Source of the DNA: Tetragenococcus osmophilus
GTDB taxonomy: Bacteria > Bacillota > Bacilli > Lactobacillales > Enterococcaceae
Length of the DNA: 64,000 bases
Reading direction: 5' to 3'
NCBI RefSeq assembly: GCF_003795125.1
Contig: NZ_CP027783.1
Location: 1,116,001-1,180,000, forward strand
Position numbers and translations under genes: made by a program. Below the pieces are notes generated by a model, which was not told the origin of the DNA, did no database searches, and saw nothing but the letters and a program-made list of their open reading frames with translations. Shown here one piece after another: positions 35,703 to 45,569 of this stretch; the first letter of the stretch is position 1, and each line of letters starts with the position of its first letter.

Positions 35703-35808
35703 CTCCTTAATTGGATGAGTTTAAAATAGTCCAATTGGCTGTTTTCGTCAAGTAAAAAGATGATATACTCTAATTTAAATGATGATGTATGGAAAGGATG
35801 CGTATTAT
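35703..35808. promoter_or_regulatory. divergent regulatory region between the MocR gene and pdxK
   Basis: AATTGGA (35709-35715) and TCCAATT (35730-35736) form an inverted repeat, and AATTGG recurs at 35733-35738 as a direct repeat with the downstream pattern TG-n-n-TTT. The pdxK side has an extended -10 (TGA-TATACT, 35761-35769) with no good -35, as expected for an activated promoter. This is the arrangement known for MocR-type operators. Confidence 0.5.
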
Positions 35809-36645
35809 ATGAAACAAGTATTAACGATTGCCGGTTCTGATTCAACAGGTGGTGCTGGCATTCAAGCAGATTTGAAAACATTTGAAGAATTCGGTGTATT
35901 TGGTTTTTCAAGTTTAACTTCAATTGTAACTATGGATCCGGATAATGGTTGGAGCCATGAGGTGACTTCTATTTCTGAAGAACTATTAACAAAACAATTA
36001 ATTTCTGTATTTGCCGGTAAGCCTATGGATGTGGTAAAAACTGGTATGATGGGAAATGAAAAAAATATAAAAGTGGCAAGTGAATTTATTGATTATCACC
36101 AGGTAAAAAATGTTGTTATTGACCCAGTGATTGCTTGTAAAGGAACGGCGCAAGTTCTCCAGCCTAAAAGTGTGGCGGGTATCAAAAAATATTTACTTCC
36201 ACAAGCATTAATAGCCACTCCTAATTTAGATGAGGCAGGGATCTTATCTGAATTAGGTGATCTAGAAAATTTGGACGATATGAAAAAAGCGGCGGCAATT
36301 ATTCATCAAATGGGCGCGAAAAACGTTATTGTTAAAGGTGGTCATCGTTTAGCTACTGATAAGGCTATAGATCTTTTTTATGATGGCAAAGATTATCAAG
36401 TTCTTGAAGGTAAATTATTTTCGACAGATTTTAATCATGGTGCGGGTTGTACATTTGCTGCTGCAATTGCTGCAGGGGTGGCTAAAGGATACACAGTATT
36501 AGAAGCATGTAAAACAGCCAAAGAGTTTGTAGCCGCTGGAATTGAACATGGTGTTTCTATTAATCCGTATGTAGGCCACATTTGGCATGGCGCTTACAAC
36601 CAAGCTGAAAAAAGGATGGTACCTTCCCATGAAAATAACCACTAG
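35809..36645 (+). CDS. pdxK: pyridoxine/pyridoxal kinase (ThiD-like PdxK)
   Basis: A 278-residue ribokinase-superfamily enzyme. LTIAGSDSTGGAGIQADLKTFEE is the substrate-binding start, DPVIACKGTAQVL is central, and DFNHGAGCTFAAAIAAG carries the anion hole and catalytic Asp region (usual G-T/A-G-D/C-x). The ThiD and PdxK activities of this family cannot be told apart by motif alone. The MocR-type neighbour and the S component behind it favour vitamin B6. The ATG at 35809 fits GGAAAGGA; an in-frame ATG at 35779 precedes that site. It overlaps the next gene by 17 bases. Confidence 0.88.
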   Translation: MKQVLTIAGSDSTGGAGIQADLKTFEEFGVFGFSSLTSIVTMDPDNGWSHEVTSISEELLTKQLISVFAGKPMDVVKTGMMGNEKNIKVASEFIDYHQVKNVVIDPVIACKGTAQVLQPKSVAGIKKYLLPQALIATPNLDEAGILSELGDLENLDDMKKAAAIIHQMGAKNVIVKGGHRLATDKAIDLFYDGKDYQVLEGKLFSTDFNHGAGCTFAAAIAAGVAKGYTVLEACKTAKEFVAAGIEHGVSINPYVGHIWHGAYNQAEKRMVPSHENNH

Positions 36646-37156
36646 AAATGTTGTAATGGTGGCTCTTTTTACAGCATTAACAGTTATTGGGACGATGATT
36701 AAAATTCCTTTACCTACAGGTGCTTTTGTTCATTTAGGAAATGCTGTGTTGCTTTTATCAGTGCTACTTTTAGGCTATCTCAAAGGCTCCCTTGCAGGAG
36801 GGTTAGGCTTTGCCATTTTTGATATTTTAAACGGGTATGCCGCAGAGGCTCCTTACTTTATAATAGAAAGCTTTATTGTAGGTGCTGCAGCTTATGGTTT
36901 GTTTTTAGTATATCGCAAAAATCCAACACGTATTTGGCAAATTATAGTGATTGCTGCTGGCACAGGGATAGTTAAATTGATTATGACTCAAATAAAAAAT
37001 ACCATCCGACAAATTTATTTGGGTATGGATTTTCCCACAGGTTTTACTACTGCGGCACTTTCTCTTCCGGCCACTGTAGTTAATGTAATCTTGACGGCGA
37101 TACTTGTCTCATTTTTATATTTCCCACTAAAAAAAGCAATGTCGACTGTTTTATAG
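36629..37156 (+). CDS. ECF transporter S component, probably for vitamin B6
   Basis: A 175-residue membrane protein with five to six helices: TTRNVVMVALFTALTVIGTMI, AVLLLSVLLLGYLKGSLAGGLGFAIFDI and further pairs. The FTALTVIGT and GSLAGGLGFAIFDILNG blocks are typical of S components that dock on a shared EcfA-EcfA'-EcfT module, which is encoded at 51.9-54.4 kb here. Its gene overlaps pdxK, suggesting that it imports pyridoxine, pyridoxal or pyridoxamine for that kinase; this is inference. AAAGGATGG is the ribosome site. Confidence 0.82.
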   Translation: MKITTRNVVMVALFTALTVIGTMIKIPLPTGAFVHLGNAVLLLSVLLLGYLKGSLAGGLGFAIFDILNGYAAEAPYFIIESFIVGAAAYGLFLVYRKNPTRIWQIIVIAAGTGIVKLIMTQIKNTIRQIYLGMDFPTGFTTAALSLPATVVNVILTAILVSFLYFPLKKAMSTVL

Positions 37157-37195
37157 ATAGTACTATTTCTTTATTGATAAAAATATTTTATGACA

Positions 37196-37244
37196 AGCTC
37201 CAGTCATTTACCTTTATTAAGGAAAATGACTGGAGCTATTTTGG
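37196..37244 (+). terminator. terminator after the S component gene
   Basis: AGCTCCAGTCATTT (37196-37209) pairs with AAATGACTGGAGCT (37224-37237), followed by ATTTT. A perfect 14-base stem. Confidence 0.8.
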
Positions 37245-37335
37245 TTACTAATAAATAAATACAGGTAAAAGATAACTTTTTTGAAAATTTAATTGAAAAC
37301 TTTTCTTGAAAGATAAAATTTCTAGTAAAAAAAGC

Positions 37336-37364
37336 TTGCTATTCAAGCTTTAGCATAATATAAT
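37336..37364 (+). promoter_or_regulatory. promoter of the S10-spc-alpha operon
   Basis: TTGCTA (37336-37341), 17 bases, perfect TATAAT (37359-37364). The inverted repeat AAGCTTG/CAAGCTT (37332-37338 and 37344-37350) overlaps the -35 and may bind a regulator. Start expected near 37371. Confidence 0.7.
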
Positions 37365-37370
37365 GTAAAA

Positions 37371-37533
37371 GGTGCTTTTTTCTTAAGGGGATAAGACCCC
37401 CTTAAACAAAAAGGATCCGGTGGCTAGGAAACGAGAGGTTGCGACACGCCCGGCCGCTTTGCCATGGCCGAGCCTGCCGGAAAATTTTCGTGGAGCTATG
37501 TCTACTTTTAAAATAGGCGAAGGAGGGAAAATA
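37371..37533 (+). promoter_or_regulatory. GC-rich structured leader of the S10 operon
   Basis: A first hairpin TTAAGGGG/CCCCTTAA (37383-37405) precedes a block at 37413-37480 that is about 69% G+C by my count, in strong contrast to the surroundings. In it CGGCC (37451-37455) pairs with GGCCG (37466-37470), and CCGG near 37417 can pair with CCGG at 37477-37480. It resembles a ribosomal-protein autoregulatory leader. The binding protein is unknown; L4 is an analogy to E. coli only. A long frame from GTG 37420 runs in phase into rpsJ without being a credible start. Confidence 0.55.
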
Positions 37534-37842
37534 ATGGCAAAACAACAAATTCGTATCCGTTTAAAGGCGTATGAAAATCGTGTTTTAGATCAGTCGGCGG
37601 ATAAAATCGTAGAAACTGCACAAAGGACAGGGGCGACCATTTCAGGTCCAATCCCATTGCCAACACGTCGCAGCGTATATACTGTTATCCGTTCACCACA
37701 TAAATTTAAACAATCACGTGAACAATTCGAAATGCGTACACATAAACGTCTTATCGACATTTTAAACCCAACACCTAAAACTGTTGATGCTTTGATGAAG
37801 CTAGACTTACCATCAGGTGTAAATATCGAAATTAAATTATAA
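37534..37842 (+). CDS. rpsJ: 30S ribosomal protein S10
   Basis: 102 residues; the 30S protein that also acts with NusB in antitermination. [19 protein letters not shown] and [23 protein letters not shown] are diagnostic. AAGGAGGG just before 37534 and exact family length set the start here rather than at the in-frame GTG 37420. First gene of a 29-gene block. Confidence 0.98.
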   Translation: MAKQQIRIRLKAYENRVLDQSADKIVETAQRTGATISGPIPLPTRRSVYTVIRSPHKFKQSREQFEMRTHKRLIDILNPTPKTVDALMKLDLPSGVNIEIKL

Positions 37843-37863
37843 TCAATCATTGGAGGTGTAATC

Positions 37864-38493
37864 ATGACTAAAGGAATCTTAGGAAGAAAAGTGGGAATGA
37901 CTCAAATCTTCACTGAATCTGGCGAACTAATTCCGGTAACGGCAATTGAAGCAGAACCTAACGTTGTTTTGCAACTTAAAACAGTTGAAAATGATGGTTA
38001 TGAAGCTGTGCAAGTTGGCTATCAAGATAAACGTGAAATTTTGAGTAACAAACCTGCTAAAGGTCATGTTGCAAAAGCAAACACGGCTCCTAAGCGCTTC
38101 ATTCGGGAATTCAAGAATGTGGAGCTTGAGGGCTTAGAAGTAGGATCAGAAATTAAAGTAGATACTTTTGAAACCGGGGAAATCGTTGATGTAACCGGAA
38201 CAAGCAAAGGTAAAGGATACCAAGGCGTTATCAAGCGTTATGGACAAGGTCGCGGACCAGAAAGACATGGTTCTCGTTTCCACCGCAGACCAGGTGGTAT
38301 GGGGCCAATGGAACCTAAACATGTACTAAAAGGTAAACGACTTCCAGGACGTATGGGTGGCGATCGTGTAACTATCCAAAATCTAGAAATTGCACGTGTT
38401 GATCCTGAACGTAATGTTCTTTTAATCCGAGGCAACATTCCTGGAGCGAAGAATTCATTGATCACCGTTAAAACTGCTGTGAAAGCTCATTAA
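37864..38493 (+). CDS. rplC: 50S ribosomal protein L3
   Basis: 209 residues; binds 23S rRNA near the peptidyl transferase centre and helps start 50S assembly. [16 protein letters not shown] and the [29 protein letters not shown] loop that reaches the centre are clear. TGGAGGTGT precedes the ATG. Confidence 0.98.
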   Translation: MTKGILGRKVGMTQIFTESGELIPVTAIEAEPNVVLQLKTVENDGYEAVQVGYQDKREILSNKPAKGHVAKANTAPKRFIREFKNVELEGLEVGSEIKVDTFETGEIVDVTGTSKGKGYQGVIKRYGQGRGPERHGSRFHRRPGGMGPMEPKHVLKGKRLPGRMGGDRVTIQNLEIARVDPERNVLLIRGNIPGAKNSLITVKTAVKAH

Positions 38494-38522
38494 TTAGAAA
38501 GGAAGAAAGGAGGAACTAAGCA

Positions 38523-39146
38523 ATGCCAAATGTAGTATTATTTAAACAAGATGGTAGCCAAAATGGTGAAGTCACATTAAATGAAGGAATTTTCGGTATT
38601 GAACCGAATGAATCAGTTGTTTTTGATGCCATTACGATGCAACGTGCTTCGTTAAGACAAGGCACACATGCTGTAAAAAACCGTAGTGCGGTTTCCGGCG
38701 GTGGTAAAAAACCATGGCGCCAAAAAGGAACTGGCCGTGCACGTCAAGGTTCTATTCGCGCACCACAATGGCGCGGTGGTGGTACAGTATTTGGACCAAC
38801 CCCTCGTTCTTATGGCTACAAACTTCCTAAAAAAGTTCGTCGCTTAGCTCTAAAATCTGTATTGTCAGAAAAAGTTGCTAACGATAATTTTGCTGTTGTA
38901 GATGCATTGAACTTTGATGCACCAAAAACAAAAGAATTCAAAGAAGTATTAGGGAATCTATCGATCGATTCCAAAGTATTGGTCGTAGTTGAACCAGAAA
39001 ATGAATCTGCGTTATTGTCTGCTCGTAACTTATCTAATGTAGCAGTAGTTACTTCCGACAATGTGACCGTACTAGACGTTGCAATGAGTGACAAAGTATT
39101 GGCCACTCAAACTGCTCTTACTCAAATTGAGGAGGTGCTTGTATAA
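38523..39146 (+). CDS. rplD: 50S ribosomal protein L4
   Basis: 207 residues; lines the exit tunnel. The [25 protein letters not shown] tunnel loop is intact, so no sign of a macrolide-resistance change there. L4 is the classical autoregulator of the S10 operon in E. coli. Its stop overlaps the next start by one base (TAATG). Confidence 0.98.
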   Translation: MPNVVLFKQDGSQNGEVTLNEGIFGIEPNESVVFDAITMQRASLRQGTHAVKNRSAVSGGGKKPWRQKGTGRARQGSIRAPQWRGGGTVFGPTPRSYGYKLPKKVRRLALKSVLSEKVANDNFAVVDALNFDAPKTKEFKEVLGNLSIDSKVLVVVEPENESALLSARNLSNVAVVTSDNVTVLDVAMSDKVLATQTALTQIEEVLV

Positions 39147-39433
39147 TGAATTTACTAGATGTAATTAAACGTCCTGTGATCACTGAAAAAACAATGCTTG
39201 ATATGGACGAAAAGAAATATACGTTTGAAGTTGACACAAAGGCGAACAAAACGTTGGTAAGACAAGCAGTTGAATCAGCTTTTGATGTAAAAGTAGAAAA
39301 TGTAAACATCCTTAATGTACACCCTAAGCCAAAACGCATGGGACAATATCAAGGATATACGAAAAAACGCCGCAAAGCGGTCGTATCCTTAACAGAGGAT
39401 TCAAAAGAAATCGAAATTTTCGCAGCTGAATAA
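39146..39433 (+). CDS. rplW: 50S ribosomal protein L23
   Basis: 95 residues; sits at the tunnel exit and forms the docking site for trigger factor and [23 protein letters not shown] and [20 protein letters not shown] are typical. Translationally coupled to rplD through a shared base. Confidence 0.98.
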   Translation: MNLLDVIKRPVITEKTMLDMDEKKYTFEVDTKANKTLVRQAVESAFDVKVENVNILNVHPKPKRMGQYQGYTKKRRKAVVSLTEDSKEIEIFAAE

Positions 39434-39474
39434 ATAAAATAGCTGTTTAAAAAATTAAAACAGGAGGGAAAGAC

Positions 39475-40308
39475 GTGGCACTTAAAAAGTATAAACCTAT
39501 TACAAATGGGCGCCGGAACATGACAACTTCTGATTTTGCTGAAATCACTTCAACGAAACCAGAAAAAACATTGATGGAACCATTAAAAAATAATGCCGGT
39601 CGTAATAATAACGGTACTATTACTGTTCGTCGCCAAGGTGGCGGTCATAAACGTCAATATCGTACGATCGATTTTAAACGTAACAAAGACGATGTCGTTG
39701 CGACAGTTCAATCAATTGAATATGATCCAAATCGCTCTGCAAATATCGCCTTGCTTCATTATGAAGATGGTGTAAAATCTTATATTTTAGCACCTAAGGG
39801 TTTGAAAGTCGGAGCAACTGTACTTTCAGGAAGCCAAGCAGATATCAAAGTTGGAAATGCCTTGACTTTAGCTGATATTCCAGTAGGAACTACTGTTCAT
39901 AATGTTGAATTAAAACCAGGAAAAGGCGGACAATTGATTCGTTCTGCTGGTACAGATGGACAAGTTCTTGGTAGAGAAGACAAGTACGCATTAGTTCGTT
40001 TAAGCTCAGGCGAAGTTCGCATGATTTTAGCAACTTGTCGTGCAACAGTTGGTTCTGTTGGTAATGAACAACATGAATTGATTAATATCGGAAAAGCAGG
40101 ACGCTCTCGTTGGATGCATCGTCGTCCAGTTGTCCGCGGTAGTGTTATGAACCCTAACGATCACCCACACGGTGGTGGTGAAGGAAGAGCACCTGTAGGA
40201 CGTGTAGCTCCACTTTCTCCATGGGGACAAAAAACAGTTGGCTTGAAGACACGCAAGAAGAACAAAAAGTCTAATAAACATATTGTTCGTCGTCGTAAGT
40301 CAAAATAA
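39475..40308 (+). CDS. rplB: 50S ribosomal protein L2
   Basis: 277 residues; needed for subunit joining and peptidyl transfer. GTG start after CAGGAGGG. The C-terminal [18 protein letters not shown] block with its conserved His and [19 protein letters not shown] tail is complete. Confidence 0.98.
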   Translation: MALKKYKPITNGRRNMTTSDFAEITSTKPEKTLMEPLKNNAGRNNNGTITVRRQGGGHKRQYRTIDFKRNKDDVVATVQSIEYDPNRSANIALLHYEDGVKSYILAPKGLKVGATVLSGSQADIKVGNALTLADIPVGTTVHNVELKPGKGGQLIRSAGTDGQVLGREDKYALVRLSSGEVRMILATCRATVGSVGNEQHELINIGKAGRSRWMHRRPVVRGSVMNPNDHPHGGGEGRAPVGRVAPLSPWGQKTVGLKTRKKNKKSNKHIVRRRKSK

Positions 40309-40350
40309 CTTAACGATTAAACGTAATGTATTTTAAAAAGGAGGTTCACC

Positions 40351-40632
40351 ATGAGTCGTAGTGTTAAAAAAGGACCTTTTTGTGATGACCATTTGATGAA
40401 AAAAATTGAAGCACAACAAGGTGTTGAAAAGAAAAAAGTAATAAAAACTTGGTCTCGTCGCTCTACAATTTTCCCAAGTTTTATTGGATATACCATCGCT
40501 GTATATGATGGCCGTAAACATGTGCCTGTTTATATTCAAGAAGATATGGTCGGACACAAACTTGGTGAGTTTGCACCAACTAGAAGCTTTCGTGGACATG
40601 CTAAAGATGATCGCAGAACGTCAGCTCGCTAA
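40351..40632 (+). CDS. rpsS: 30S ribosomal protein S19
   Basis: 93 residues; in the 30S head with S13. [48 protein letters not shown] and [12 protein letters not shown] are characteristic. AAGGAGG precedes the ATG. Confidence 0.98.
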   Translation: MSRSVKKGPFCDDHLMKKIEAQQGVEKKKVIKTWSRRSTIFPSFIGYTIAVYDGRKHVPVYIQEDMVGHKLGEFAPTRSFRGHAKDDRRTSAR

Positions 40633-40652
40633 TCTGAGAGGAGGAAAGAGAA

Positions 40653-41000
40653 ATGGCAGAACAAATTACATCAGCAAGAGCTACTGCTAAAACAGTTCGT
40701 GTTTCTCCTCGCAAATCACGTTTAGTTATCGATTTGATTAGAGGGAAAAGCGTTAGTGAAGCAATTGCTACTTTAAAATTTACGCCAAATAAATCAGCTG
40801 AACCTATTGAAAAAGTATTAATGTCAGCTGTAAGTAATGCAGAAAATAACTATGACTTGGAAGCTGAAAACTTAGTTGTTACTGAAGCGTATGTGAACGA
40901 AGGACCAACCATGAAACGTTTCCGTCCTCGTGCAAAAGGCTCAGCATCACCAATTAATAAACGCACAAGTCACATCACAGTTGTTGTATCAGAAAAATAA
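40653..41000 (+). CDS. rplV: 50S ribosomal protein L22
   Basis: 115 residues; its beta hairpin forms part of the exit tunnel. [19 protein letters not shown] and the hairpin [26 protein letters not shown] are normal. GAGGAGG is the ribosome site. Confidence 0.98.
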   Translation: MAEQITSARATAKTVRVSPRKSRLVIDLIRGKSVSEAIATLKFTPNKSAEPIEKVLMSAVSNAENNYDLEAENLVVTEAYVNEGPTMKRFRPRAKGSASPINKRTSHITVVVSEK

Positions 41001-41013
41001 GGAGGGATAATCA

Positions 41014-41670
41014 GTGGGTCAAAAAATACATCCAATTGGCATGCGTATTGGTGTTATCCGTGATTGGGAAGCAAAATGGTATGCTGATAAAGAATATGCA
41101 GATTTGTTGCATGAAGATCTACGAATCCGCAAATTTATCGATGAAAAACTTGCTGAGGCTGCTGTATCAGCCGTTGAAATCGAACGGGCTGCAAAGCGTG
41201 TGAATATTTCAATCCACACTGCAAGACCAGGTATGGTTATCGGTAAAGGCGGTTCTGAAGTTGAAAACTTAAGAAAACAATTGAATAAGTTAACCGGCAA
41301 ACGTGTTCACATTAATATTGTTGAAATTAAAAAATCTGACTTAGATGCAGAATTAGTCGGTGAAAATATTGCTCGTCAACTTGAAAACCGTGTTGCTTTC
41401 CGTCGTGCGCAAAAACAACCTATTCAACGTACGATGCGTGCTGGCGCAAAAGGAATCAAAACACAAGTTTCTGGTCGTTTGAACGGAGCTGACATTGCTC
41501 GTGTGGAAGGTTATTCAGAAGGAACTGTACCATTACACACACTTCGTGCTGATATCGACTATACATGGAAAGAAGCCATTACAACCTACGGAAAACTAGG
41601 AGTAAAAGTGTGGATCTATAGAGGAGAAATTCTCCCAACAAAAAATGACACTGAGAAGGGAGGGGAATAA
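41014..41670 (+). CDS. rpsC: 30S ribosomal protein S3
   Basis: 218 residues; forms the mRNA entry site with S4 and S5. The start is GTG after GGAGGG. The KH domain reads [17 protein letters not shown] (G-K-G-G loop) and [30 protein letters not shown] follows in the C-terminal domain. Confidence 0.98.
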   Translation: MGQKIHPIGMRIGVIRDWEAKWYADKEYADLLHEDLRIRKFIDEKLAEAAVSAVEIERAAKRVNISIHTARPGMVIGKGGSEVENLRKQLNKLTGKRVHINIVEIKKSDLDAELVGENIARQLENRVAFRRAQKQPIQRTMRAGAKGIKTQVSGRLNGADIARVEGYSEGTVPLHTLRADIDYTWKEAITTYGKLGVKVWIYRGEILPTKNDTEKGGE

Positions 41671-41672
41671 AC

Positions 41673-42107
41673 ATGTTAGTACCTAAACGTGTAAAGTACC
41701 GTCGTGAATTTCGTGGAAGAATGCGAGGAGAAGCCAAAGGTGGTAAACAAGTAGCTTTTGGTGAATATGGTTTGCAAGCTTTAGATTCTTCTTGGATTAC
41801 AAACCGTCAAATTGAAGCTTCTCGTATTGCAATGACGCGTTATATGAAACGTGGCGGAAAAGTATGGATCAAAATTTTCCCTCATAAATCATATACGGCA
41901 AAAGCTATCGGTGTGCGTATGGGATCAGGTAAAGGGGCACCAGAAGGATGGGTAGCTCCAGTAAAACGTGGTAAGATCCTTTTTGAAATCGCCGGAGTTT
42001 CAGAAGAAGTTGCTAATGAAGCATTACGCCTTGCTTCTCACAAATTGCCAATCAGAACTAAAGTTGTAAAACGTGAAGAAATGGGTGGTGAATCGAATGA
42101 AGGTTAG
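41673..42107 (+). CDS. rplP: 50S ribosomal protein L16
   Basis: 144 residues; binds at the A-site finger and positions t[21 protein letters not shown] and [29 protein letters not shown] are diagnostic. Starts two bases after the rpsC stop and overlaps rpmC by eleven. Confidence 0.98.
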   Translation: MLVPKRVKYRREFRGRMRGEAKGGKQVAFGEYGLQALDSSWITNRQIEASRIAMTRYMKRGGKVWIKIFPHKSYTAKAIGVRMGSGKGAPEGWVAPVKRGKILFEIAGVSEEVANEALRLASHKLPIRTKVVKREEMGGESNEG

Positions 42108-42291
42108 AGAAATCAGAGAGTTAACCACTACTGAAATGCTAGAACAAGAAAAACAATTTAAGGAAGAATTGTTTAATCTTCGTTTTCAATTAGCTACCGG
42201 ACAGTTAGAAAACACAGCACGTATTAAAGAAGTACGTCGATCGATTGCACGCATTAAAACAGTATTGCGTGAGGAACAAGTAAAGCAATAG
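42097..42291 (+). CDS. rpmC: 50S ribosomal protein L29
   Basis: 64 residues; near the tunnel exit next to L23. [14 protein letters not shown] and [30 protein letters not shown] are typical. ATG 42097 gives the normal length; a GTG at 42073 in the same frame lies within rplP and is less likely. Confidence 0.97.
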   Translation: MKVREIRELTTTEMLEQEKQFKEELFNLRFQLATGQLENTARIKEVRRSIARIKTVLREEQVKQ

Positions 42292-42312
42292 TGGAAGGAG
42301 GCCATTAATCGT

Positions 42313-42579
42313 ATGACTGAAGAAAGAAACAATCGTAAGGTTTATCAAGGCCGCGTGGTATCTGACAAGATGGATAAAACCATCACAGTCGTTGTTGAAA
42401 CAAAGAAAAACCATCCGACTTACGGTAAACGAATTAATTATTCAAAAAAATACAAAGTACACGATGAAAATAATGAAGCCAAAACTGGTGATGTCGTGAG
42501 CATTATGGAAACTCGTCCATTATCAGCTACAAAACGTTTTCGCTTATTAGAAATCGTTGAAAAAGCAGTAGTTATTTAA
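42313..42579 (+). CDS. rpsQ: 30S ribosomal protein S17
   Basis: 88 residues; an early assembly protein binding 16S rRNA helices 7 and 11. [22 protein letters not shown] and [19 protein letters not shown] are characteristic. GGAGG is 9 bases from the ATG. Confidence 0.98.
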   Translation: MTEERNNRKVYQGRVVSDKMDKTITVVVETKKNHPTYGKRINYSKKYKVHDENNEAKTGDVVSIMETRPLSATKRFRLLEIVEKAVVI

Positions 42580-42636
42580 CTACAGGAGATTTTCCTATAT
42601 AGATTAAATTGCTATATTGAAAGGAGGATACACGTC

Positions 42637-43005
42637 GTGATCCAACAAGAAAGTCGTTTAAGAGTTGCTGATAATTCGGGAGCGCGTGAAATTTTAACGG
42701 TTAAAGTTTTAGGTGGCTCAGGTCGAAAAACTGCGAATATCGGCGATGTGATTGTTGCTACGGTTAAACAAGCAACGCCAGGTGGGGTTGTCAAAAAAGG
42801 TGAAATTGTAAGAGCAGTTATTGTTCGTACAAAATCAGGCGCTCATCGTACAGATGGTTCTTATATTAAATTTGACGAAAATGCAGCGGTTATCATTCGT
42901 GATGATAAAAGCCCACGCGGAACTCGTATCTTTGGCCCCGTTGCTCGTGAATTGCGCGAAAGCAACTTTATGAAGATCGTTTCGCTAGCCCCAGAAGTAC
43001 TATAA
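42637..43005 (+). CDS. rplN: 50S ribosomal protein L14
   Basis: 122 residues; contacts the 30S in the intersubunit bridge. GTG start after [41 protein letters not shown] and [19 protein letters not shown] are diagnostic. Confidence 0.98.
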   Translation: MIQQESRLRVADNSGAREILTVKVLGGSGRKTANIGDVIVATVKQATPGGVVKKGEIVRAVIVRTKSGAHRTDGSYIKFDENAAVIIRDDKSPRGTRIFGPVARELRESNFMKIVSLAPEVL

Positions 43006-43040
43006 TGGTTATTTAATATCAAAGGAGGTGCGAAACAGGA

Positions 43041-43352
43041 ATGTTTGTTAAAAAAGGCGATAATGTTAAAGTTATTACTGGAAAAGATAAAAATAAAGAA
43101 GGCGTCATTTTAGAAGCTCAACCTAAAAAAGATAGAGTCATCGTTGAGGGCGTCAACATTGTAAAAAAACATCAAAAACCTTCACAAGCTGCTCCGCAAG
43201 GCGGCATTGTTGAACAAGAAGCACCGATTCATGTATCTAATGTCATGTTAATCGATCCTTCAAATGGAGAAGCAACTCGTGTCGGTCACAAAACTGTTGA
43301 CGGAAAGAAAGTCCGTGTTTCTAAAAAAACCGGAGAAGTTATTGATAAATAA
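43041..43352 (+). CDS. rplX: 50S ribosomal protein L24
   Basis: 103 residues; a KOW-domain assembly initiator of the large subunit. [21 protein letters not shown] is the KOW motif, and [17 protein letters not shown] is the family block. AAGGAGGTG precedes the ATG. Confidence 0.98.
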   Translation: MFVKKGDNVKVITGKDKNKEGVILEAQPKKDRVIVEGVNIVKKHQKPSQAAPQGGIVEQEAPIHVSNVMLIDPSNGEATRVGHKTVDGKKVRVSKKTGEVIDK

Positions 43353-43379
43353 TCTAATCAAGGAAGGAGGGGCAGCTAA

Positions 43380-43919
43380 ATGAACCGCCTTAAAGAAAAA
43401 TATACACAAGATATCGTTCCATCATTAGTTGAAAAATTTGACTATAGTTCTGTTATGCAAACACCAAAAGTTGAAAAAATTGTTATCAATATGGGTGTTG
43501 GTGACGCAGTTTCTAATGCTAAAAATTTAGATAAAGCAGTAGAAGAATTACAGTTAATTTCAGGACAAAAACCTTTAGTTACAAAAGCTAAAAAATCTGT
43601 TGCAGGATTCCGTCTGCGTGAAGGAATGCCAATCGGCGCTAAAGTTACTTTACGTGGAGACAGAATGTATGACTTCTTAGATAAATTAGTTAATGTTTCT
43701 TTGCCACGTGTACGTGACTTCCACGGGGTAAGTAAACGAGCTTTTGATGGTCGTGGAAACTATACACTAGGTATTAAAGAACAATTGATCTTTCCTGAAG
43801 TTGACTATGATTTAGTCGATAAGGTACGTGGAATGGATATCGTTATTGTTACAACAGCTGATACAGATGAAGAATCTCTTGAATTGTTAACACAATTAGG
43901 ACTACCATTCCAAAAATAA
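43380..43919 (+). CDS. rplE: 50S ribosomal protein L5
   Basis: 179 residues; binds 5S rRNA in the central protuberance. [37 protein letters not shown] and [15 protein letters not shown] are typical. GGAGGGGC ribosome site. Confidence 0.98.
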   Translation: MNRLKEKYTQDIVPSLVEKFDYSSVMQTPKVEKIVINMGVGDAVSNAKNLDKAVEELQLISGQKPLVTKAKKSVAGFRLREGMPIGAKVTLRGDRMYDFLDKLVNVSLPRVRDFHGVSKRAFDGRGNYTLGIKEQLIFPEVDYDLVDKVRGMDIVIVTTADTDEESLELLTQLGLPFQK

Positions 43920-43934
43920 AAGGAGGCGAAGAAA

Positions 43935-44120
43935 TTGGCTAAAAAGTCACAAGTTGTAAAAAATAAAAAACCAGCAAAATATTCAACACAAGAATATACG
44001 CGTTGTGAACGTTGTGGTCGCCCGCGTTCTGTTTATCGTAAATTTCATCTTTGCCGTATTTGCTTCCGCGAACTGGCCTATAAAGGTCAAATTCCCGGCG
44101 TGAAGAAAGCTAGCTGGTAA
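43935..44120 (+). CDS. rpsN: 30S ribosomal protein S14, zinc-binding type Z
   Basis: 61 residues with both CxxC pairs ([20 protein letters not shown]), so this is the short zinc-ribbon S14 of Gram-positive bacteria. TTG start after GGAGGCG. Any zinc-free S14 paralogue would lie outside this window. Confidence 0.97.
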   Translation: MAKKSQVVKNKKPAKYSTQEYTRCERCGRPRSVYRKFHLCRICFRELAYKGQIPGVKKASW

Positions 44121-44155
44121 AAAAGTAAACTCGCAAAAAGGAGGTAAATCATCTA

Positions 44156-44554
44156 ATGGTCATGACAGATCCAATTGCAGATTTTCTAACTCGTATTCGC
44201 AATGCCAATATGGCAAGGCATGAAGTTTTAGAAGTTCCTGCTTCAAAAATAAAACAAGACATTGCAGAAATCCTTAAAAACGAAGGTTTCGTACGTAATG
44301 TTGAATATATCGAAGATGACAAACAAGGCGTTATCCGTGTATTCCTTAAATATGGAAAAGATGGTGAGCGTGTGATCACCAACTTAAAACGCATTTCTAA
44401 GCCTGGCTTGCGTGCTTATGTTAAAGCTGACGAAGTTCCAAAAGTTTTAAATGGTTTAGGAATCGCAGTGGTTTCCACTTCTGATGGAGTGATCACCGAT
44501 AAAGAAGCTAGAGCAAAAAATGTTGGCGGCGAAGTTGTCGCTTATGTATGGTAA
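44156..44554 (+). CDS. rpsH: 30S ribosomal protein S8
   Basis: 132 residues; binds the central 16S domain and autoregulates the spc operon in E. coli. [18 protein letters not shown] and [26 protein letters not shown] are diagnostic. AGGAGG precedes it. Confidence 0.98.
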   Translation: MVMTDPIADFLTRIRNANMARHEVLEVPASKIKQDIAEILKNEGFVRNVEYIEDDKQGVIRVFLKYGKDGERVITNLKRISKPGLRAYVKADEVPKVLNGLGIAVVSTSDGVITDKEARAKNVGGEVVAYVW

Positions 44555-44584
44555 TTTAATAAATACACAAGGAGGTGTCTTTTC

Positions 44585-45121
44585 GTGAGTCGTATTGGGA
44601 ATGAAGTTGTCGTTTTACCTGAAAGTGTTGAGGTAAAATTTGATGGAAACAATGTAACAGTTAAAGGACCTAACGGTGAATTAACGCGTGCATTTTCACC
44701 AGATATTAAATTTCATATGGCGGAAAACGAAGTATCATTTACCCGTCCAAATGAAAGCCAAAAAATGAAAACAATTCATGGGACGACCCGAGCAAACTTT
44801 AATAATATGGTCGTAGGCGTATCTGAAGGCTTCCAAAAATCCTTAGAACTTGTAGGAGTTGGATACCGGGCCCAAATGCAAGGCACAAAACTTATCTTAA
44901 ACGTTGGCTATTCACAACCCGTGGAAATAGAAACTCCAGAAGGTGTTACTATTGAAGCTCCAGCCAATAACCAAGTAATAATTAAAGGTTCCAACAAAGA
45001 ACTTGTTGGTAAAGTAGCTGCTAAAATCCGCAGTGTTCGTATGCCAGAACCTTATAAAGGAAAAGGTATCCGTTACTCAGGCGAACAAGTACGCAGCAAA
45101 GAAGGAAAAACTGGGAAATAA
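44585..45121 (+). CDS. rplF: 50S ribosomal protein L6
   Basis: 178 residues in two similar domains; near the GTPase-associated centre. GTG start after [21 protein letters not shown] and [27 protein letters not shown] are typical. Confidence 0.98.
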   Translation: MSRIGNEVVVLPESVEVKFDGNNVTVKGPNGELTRAFSPDIKFHMAENEVSFTRPNESQKMKTIHGTTRANFNNMVVGVSEGFQKSLELVGVGYRAQMQGTKLILNVGYSQPVEIETPEGVTIEAPANNQVIIKGSNKELVGKVAAKIRSVRMPEPYKGKGIRYSGEQVRSKEGKTGK

Positions 45122-45184
45122 GCAAGCTCGCAAAGAAATAATATTAAACGCGGCTTAGACGAATAAAATAAAGAGGTGACAATT

Positions 45185-45550
45185 GTGATTACAAAACCAG
45201 ACAAAAATAAGACACGTCAGAAAAGACATCTACGTGTAAGAAATAAAATATCTGGTACTGCTGAGTGCCCACGCTTGAACGTTTTTCGTTCGAATAAAAA
45301 CATCTACGCGCAAGTAATTGATGACGTAGCGGGTGTGACGCTAGCAAGTGCCTCTACCTTGGATAATAATATTTCAGGTGGACTAAGTGGAACAAAAACT
45401 GAACAAGCACAAGTTATTGGTAAAGCAGTAGCTGAACGTGCAACACAAAAAGGTATTAAAGAAGTAGTCTTTGACCGTGGTGGGTACCTTTACCATGGCC
45501 GTGTAGCAGCTTTAGCAGATGCCGCTCGCGAAAATGGACTAGAATTTTAA
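45185..45550 (+). CDS. rplR: 50S ribosomal protein L18
   Basis: 121 residues; binds 5S rRNA with L5. I start at GTG 45185 ([16 protein letters not shown]), because AGAGGTG at 45173-45178 is its ribosome site; the GTG at 45176 lies inside that site. [18 protein letters not shown] and [24 protein letters not shown] identify it. Confidence 0.96.
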   Translation: MITKPDKNKTRQKRHLRVRNKISGTAECPRLNVFRSNKNIYAQVIDDVAGVTLASASTLDNNISGGLSGTKTEQAQVIGKAVAERATQKGIKEVVFDRGGYLYHGRVAALADAARENGLEF

Positions 45551-45569
45551 AAAAGGAGGAAAACCATTA

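Noticed and set aside
37420-37533. N-terminal extension of S10 starting at GTG 37420
   Set aside because: The extra residues are not part of any S10, the sequence is the GC-rich leader, and a perfect ribosome site precedes ATG 37534.
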